Below, one piece after another: positions 61,419-64,000 of a stretch of DNA of 64,000 bases. The DNA comes from Thermocrispum agreste DSM 44070 (lineage in GTDB: Bacteria > Actinomycetota > Actinomycetes > Mycobacteriales > Pseudonocardiaceae), in contig NZ_ATYX01000010.1 of the NCBI RefSeq assembly GCF_000427905.1, positions 80,499 through 144,498 of the forward strand, given 5' to 3'. Within the stretch, counting starts at the first letter, position 1. Every line of letters begins with the position of its first letter. A program made the position numbers and the translations under genes. The notes beneath the pieces are model-generated. The model had not been told where the DNA came from. It saw only the letters and a list, made by a program, of their open reading frames with translations, and did no database searches.

Positions 61419-61753
61419 GACGAGCCGGGCGCGAACCGACGGATCCAGGTGCGGAGCGGGGAGCCGACCCGAAGCGGCGAAACCCCATACGAACCGGGGA
61501 ACCGACGCCGACGGCCACAACCTACACGGACCGAAGCGCCGACCCGAACCGGCGGAACCTGGACGGACCGGTGTGCCGTCACGAGCGAACGGATCACTGT
61601 GCGGATCGATGAGCCGGGCGCGAGCTGACGGATCCCGCTACGAAGCGGTGTGCCACCGCGAGTTGTGCCCGGTATCCGGTACAGACCGGCGCGTTGGCAC
61701 GAGCGGGCAGGTCGGCGTCCGCATCGACGAGTCCGCCACGAGCTGACGGAACC
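61419..61753. repeat. dispersed 28-nt repeat, three copies
   Basis: Related 28-base copies at 61419-61446, 61608-61635 and 61726-61753 (consensus GAYGAGCCGGGCGCG then an AGCTGACGGATCC-like end), the first two closer than the third. Surrounding bases of copies two and three also match loosely, period about 118. Origin unknown. Confidence 0.55.
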
Positions 61754-61766
61754 CAGGACGAATCAG

Positions 61767-61836
61767 CGAGCTCCCCCCGTGAGCCAAGCGGGATCACCGA
61801 GCTCCCGCCGTGAGCCGAGCGGGATCACCGAGCCAT
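61767..61836. repeat. 31-nt tandem repeat, about 2.3 copies
   Basis: Units start at 61767, 61798 and 61829 (CGAGCTCCC...GAGCCRAGCGGGATCAC). The third unit breaks off after a few bases. No gene spans it convincingly. Confidence 0.7.
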
Positions 61837-62227
61837 CGGCGGATCCGCCGTGGCTGCCGAGTTTCGCTGCTCGGCCGGCCGGGAACCGGCCGCCCACCGG
61901 GCCCGCAACCCGGTTCGGTTCGCGTTGCTCTTGCGGGCAACTCACGCGTGTCGCATGGGCCAGCCGGAAAGGGATGTGGATCACCTGCACAGACGTGGAG
62001 CCCACCCGCACGCCCGGTCCGATGTACCGTGGCGCGAGACCCGAAGCTGTAAACGGCGGCGCAACCCCGCGCGGAACGGACAGCACCCGTTTTGCGTACA
62101 ACTTTCCTCGGTTACGGCGGGAATTCGACTGATTCCTCCTCGTAGTGGCTGACGCCGGGGCTGCCCGCTGCTAGCCTCCGCCGCGCGGCATGGTCGCCGA
62201 TGCCGCGCAAGGGGGGAGAGGTTTTAG

Positions 62228-63454
62228 GTGAGTACGCCGACGTTCACCGCTGTCTTGCGGGTGGCCGAGTTCCGGGCCATGTGGCTGGCCGAGGTGTTGT
62301 CGGTCGCGGGAGACCAGATCGCCCGCGTCGCGCTGTCCGTGCTGGTGTTCGACCGGACGGACTCGGCGGCGCTGACCGCGCTGACCTACGCGCTGACGTT
62401 CCTGCCCGCCCTGGTCGGCGGAGTCATGCTGTCCGGCCTCGGTGACCGTCACCCGCGACGCACCGTGATGATCGCCAGCGACATCGGCCGCGCCGTTCTG
62501 GTCGGCCTGATGATCGTCCCGGGCATGCCGCTGTGGGCGCTGTGCGCGTTGGTGGCCGCGGTGACGTTGCTGAACGGCCCGTTCAAGGCGGCACAGCAAG
62601 CGCTCCTGCCGGACGTGCTCACCAACGGCAAGTTCCGGGTCGGCATGGCGCTGCGGAACATCAGCTCGCAGGCGGCCCAGCTGGCCGGGTTCGCCGGCGG
62701 AGGCTTGATGGTCGCGCACTGGGGGCCGTTCGTGGCGCTTGCCGTCAATGCGGGCACGTTCGTGGCATCGGCCGCGCTGCTGCTCCTGTTGCGCCGTCGT
62801 CCTGCGGTGACGCCCAGCTCGAAGGAGGGGCAGCAGTCCTACCTGTCCTCCATCGCCGCCGGAGCCGCGCTGGTGTTCCGCGTTCCTGCCTTGCGCACGC
62901 TGCTCGCGCTGAACTGGCTCGCCGGGTTCTACGTCGTGGCCGAAGGCCTTGCCGCACCGTACGCCGACGAGATCGGCGCAGGACCAGCCGCGGTGGGTCT
63001 GCTGATGGCGGCCGACCCGCTCGGCTCGGTCATCGGCGCCGCGATCTTCGGCCGCTGGGTCTCCGAGGAGACCAATGTGCGCGCGCTCGGCCTGCTCGGC
63101 ATCGCGGCGGGCATCCCGCTGATCCTGCTGGCGCTGAAGCCCGCACTGATCGTGGCCCTGGCACTGCTGGCGCTGTCCGGCGCATTGGCCACGGGATATC
63201 ACTTCCAGACCGTCGTGCAGTTCACCGAGCGCCTGCCGGACGAACGACGCGCGCAGGGCACCGGCCTGGCGTCCTCCGGGGTGATCACCGTCCAGGGCCT
63301 CGGCGCGCTGGCCGCCGGTGGGCTGGCCGACCTCATCGGAGCGGCGAACGCCATCGGCGTGGCCGCGGTGGCTGGTGTGCTCGTCGCGATCCCGATCGCG
63401 ATCTCGTGGGCCCGGGTACGCCACACGCCGCCGGTTCGGAGCGCAGCAGCATGA
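62228..63454 (+). CDS. MFS transporter (EntS-like, MFS_3 type)
   Basis: 408 residues with about 12 membrane segments. RVAEFRAMWLAEVLSVAGDQ, GLGDRHPRRTVMIASDIGRA and NGPFKAAQQALLPDVL are typical of MFS_3-type exporters. GTG 62228 follows GGGGGGAG. It is convergent with the hexapeptide cistron array, ending about 50 bases from it. Substrate unknown; an exporter beside a peptide array is suggestive but no more. Confidence 0.85.
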   Translation: MSTPTFTAVLRVAEFRAMWLAEVLSVAGDQIARVALSVLVFDRTDSAALTALTYALTFLPALVGGVMLSGLGDRHPRRTVMIASDIGRAVLVGLMIVPGMPLWALCALVAAVTLLNGPFKAAQQALLPDVLTNGKFRVGMALRNISSQAAQLAGFAGGGLMVAHWGPFVALAVNAGTFVASAALLLLLRRRPAVTPSSKEGQQSYLSSIAAGAALVFRVPALRTLLALNWLAGFYVVAEGLAAPYADEIGAGPAAVGLLMAADPLGSVIGAAIFGRWVSEETNVRALGLLGIAAGIPLILLALKPALIVALALLALSGALATGYHFQTVVQFTERLPDERRAQGTGLASSGVITVQGLGALAAGGLADLIGAANAIGVAAVAGVLVAIPIAISWARVRHTPPVRSAAA

Positions 63455-63504
63455 CGGCACCGGTCGGGGGCGCGCCCGCGGGAATCCGTCTCCGCACCAA
63501 TTTT

Positions 63505-63525
63505 TCAGTCGTCTCGATTCGCCAC
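63505..63525 (-). CDS. hexapeptide cistron 8 (terminal, MANRDD)
   Basis: GTG start, codons for Met-Ala-Asn-Arg-Asp-Asp, TGA. Last and most divergent copy: Arg is CGA, the sixth residue is Asp instead of Asn, and only a weak GGGACGG stands upstream. A T-run on the plus strand (63501-63505) touches its stop. Confidence 0.5.
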   Translation of the reverse strand: MANRDD

Positions 63526-63577
63526 CACGAAAGCCGTCCCGCAAGCACGCGAGCGACGTCCCGACCGTACGAAAGCC

Positions 63578-63598
63578 TCAGTTGTCCCGGTTGGCCAT
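63578..63598 (-). CDS. hexapeptide cistron 7 (MANRDN)
   Basis: ATG start, GCC-AAC-CGG-GAC-AAC, TGA. AGGGGAG lies about seven bases before the ATG. Confidence 0.65.
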   Translation of the reverse strand: MANRDN

Positions 63599-63647
63599 CT
63601 CGGACTCCCCTCTGTTCGGCTGCCGACCCTGCACCCCAGCGACCACG

Positions 63648-63668
63648 TCAGTTGTCCCGGTTGGCCAC
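63648..63668 (-). CDS. hexapeptide cistron 6 (MANRDN)
   Basis: GTG start, GCC-AAC-CGG-GAC-AAC, TGA. GGAGGTG six bases before the start. Confidence 0.7.
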   Translation of the reverse strand: MANRDN

Positions 63669-63718
63669 TGCCTACACCTCCGATTCCGTGACGAAGCCCG
63701 CACGTAGTCACCGACCGC

Positions 63719-63739
63719 TCAGTTGTCGCGGTTGGCCAT
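63719..63739 (-). CDS. hexapeptide cistron 5 (MANRDN)
   Basis: ATG start, GCC-AAC-CGC-GAC-AAC, TGA. GGGAGGTG six bases before the start. Its upstream 70 bases are identical to those of cistron 2. Confidence 0.7.
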   Translation of the reverse strand: MANRDN

Positions 63740-63784
63740 GTCCAGCACCTCCCTGTCGTCGCCCGGACCTGTCGGCTCACCTGC

Positions 63785-63805
63785 TCAGTTGTCCCGATTC
63801 GCCAT
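63785..63805 (-). CDS. hexapeptide cistron 4 (MANRDN)
   Basis: ATG start, GCG-AAT-CGG-GAC-AAC, TGA. GGAGGTG five bases before the start. Confidence 0.7.
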   Translation of the reverse strand: MANRDN

Positions 63806-63846
63806 GTCCACACCTCCTCACCGCAGAACCCAACCGGCTGCCGCTG

Positions 63847-63867
63847 TCAGTTGTCCCGATTCGCCAC
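63847..63867 (-). CDS. hexapeptide cistron 3 (MANRDN)
   Basis: GTG start, GCG-AAT-CGG-GAC-AAC, TGA. GGAGGTG four bases before the start. Confidence 0.7.
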   Translation of the reverse strand: MANRDN

Positions 63868-63909
63868 CGCACACCTCCGCTCGACTCGCTCCCGCTCTCC
63901 ATCACCCGC

Positions 63910-63930
63910 TCAGTTGTCCCGATTGGCCAT
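63910..63930 (-). CDS. hexapeptide cistron 2 (MANRDN)
   Basis: ATG start, GCC-AAT-CGG-GAC-AAC, TGA. GGGAGGTG six bases before the start. Confidence 0.7.
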   Translation of the reverse strand: MANRDN

Positions 63931-63975
63931 GTCCAGCACCTCCCTGTCGTCGCCCGGACCTGTCGGCTCACCTGC

Positions 63976-63996
63976 TCAGTTGTCCCGATTCGCCAT
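63976..63996 (-). CDS. hexapeptide cistron 1 in window (MANRDN)
   Basis: ATG start, GCG-AAT-CGG-GAC-AAC, TGA. Only four bases upstream are in the window, so its ribosome-binding site cannot be seen. Confidence 0.65.
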   Translation of the reverse strand: MANRDN

Positions 63997-64000
63997 GTCC

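Larger units (their letters stand above)
60875..62227. other. 1.35-kb interval without a convincing gene, with several short repeats
   Basis: No frame on either strand has a good ribosome-binding site together with protein-like composition or a family match, although several frames stay open by high GC. It contains hairpin-forming direct repeats after glpK, a scattered 28-nt repeat and a 31-nt tandem repeat, listed separately. It may be a decayed region. The 62150-62227 part should hold the promoter of the following MFS gene. Confidence 0.5.
63505..64000 (-). repeat. tandem array of hexapeptide cistrons (MANRDN), open at the window edge
   Basis: Eight 21-base reading frames, each start codon to TGA, lie head to tail on the minus strand with starts at 63996, 63930, 63867, 63805, 63739, 63668, 63598 and 63525 (spacings 66, 63, 62, 66, 71, 70, 73). 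Seven encode MANRDN, the last MANRDD. Differences between copies are ATG/GTG, Ala GCG/GCC, Asn AAT/AAC, Arg CGG/CGC/CGA and the final Asn-to-Asp. The 41-52-base linkers share only the Shine-Dalgarno region, except where a recent duplication made two identical. The array continues past 64000. No known family; listed copy by copy below. Confidence 0.85.
63732..64000. repeat. 78-nt direct repeat inside the array
   Basis: 63732-63809 and 63923-64000 are identical over 78 bases (offset 191), covering the start of one cistron, the linker and the next cistron. The second copy is cut by the window end, so the duplicated block is at least this long. Confidence 0.85.

Noticed and set aside
60988..61746. 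A 252-codon open frame after glpK.
   Set aside because: Arg/Gly/Ser-rich composition, no ribosome-binding site, and short DNA repeats in it that do not keep one frame.
63505..63813. A single 102-residue protein on the minus strand covering part of the array.
   Set aside because: Only the terminal copy is in its frame; differences between repeat copies would be non-synonymous in it, and its composition is random-like.
63505..64000. The right-edge repeats as a CRISPR array.
   Set aside because: Repeat-to-repeat spacing varies (62-73), the 21-base units differ at codon third positions, linkers repeat in a duplicated block, and ribosome-binding sites precede the units. No cas genes are present.

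Overview
This is 64 kb of high-GC actinomycete chromosome. It carries mIHF, an SsgA-like protein, a DUF3558 lipoprotein, a complete mce locus and HadA/HadB-type dehydratases beside rpmG, with many GTG and TTG starts. Together these fit the Pseudonocardiales (Amycolatopsis/Saccharopolyspora-like), although no 16S gene is present to settle the genus.

Layout. 1-8.9 kb: isochorismate synthase, mIHF (apparently frameshifted), a fatty acyl-CoA ligase, an ABC-2 exporter pair, citrate synthase and an acyl-CoA dehydrogenase. 9-18.2 kb: an accessory region with a DUF3558 lipoprotein, a type VII secretion-type substrate pair (a YxxxD protein and a WXG protein), small membrane proteins, a multiply frameshifted duplicate, other coding debris, an MFS exporter and an SsgA-like protein. 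18.4-22.5 kb: a 3-hydroxybutyrate-type unit (transporter, dehydrogenase, GAF-PucR regulator). 22.7-48.6 kb: the transcription/translation core on the minus strand (secE, nusG, rplK, rplA, rplJ, rplL, rpoB, rpoC, preceded by tRNA-Trp). An 11-gene mce lipid-import locus sits between rplL and rpoB, and a membrane-protein gene plus a truncated PIN gene sit between rplA and rplJ. 48.7-51.5 kb: an aminotransferase, hadB/hadA, rpmG, tRNA-Met and tRNA-Thr. 51.5-58 kb: a GAF/GGDEF/EAL protein, an exported glycerophosphodiesterase, a pyridoxamine-oxidase-like protein and a solitary ectD. 58.5-60.9 kb: glpF-glpK. 60.9-62.2 kb: a repeat-bearing interval without a convincing gene. 62.2-63.5 kb: an MFS transporter.

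The most unusual element is at the right edge (63505-64000, minus strand, running off the window). Eight minimal cistrons lie in tandem, 62-73 nt apart from start to start. Seven encode the hexapeptide MANRDN and the last encodes MANRDD. Six of the seven whose upstream sequence is visible have a good Shine-Dalgarno sequence. Differences between copies fall at the start codon (ATG/GTG) and at synonymous third positions, apart from one Asn-to-Asp change in the terminal copy, while the linkers between copies are mostly unrelated. This is the pattern expected when the peptide itself is under selection. I know of no described system that matches it; the function is unknown.

How the genes work together: the core operons make the transcription and translation machinery; the mce genes form one translationally coupled lipid-import unit; glpFK, the acyl-CoA enzymes, the hydroxybutyrate genes and citrate synthase feed central carbon metabolism; ectD points to osmoprotection. 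Many units end in long perfect hairpins, mostly without a U-tract.
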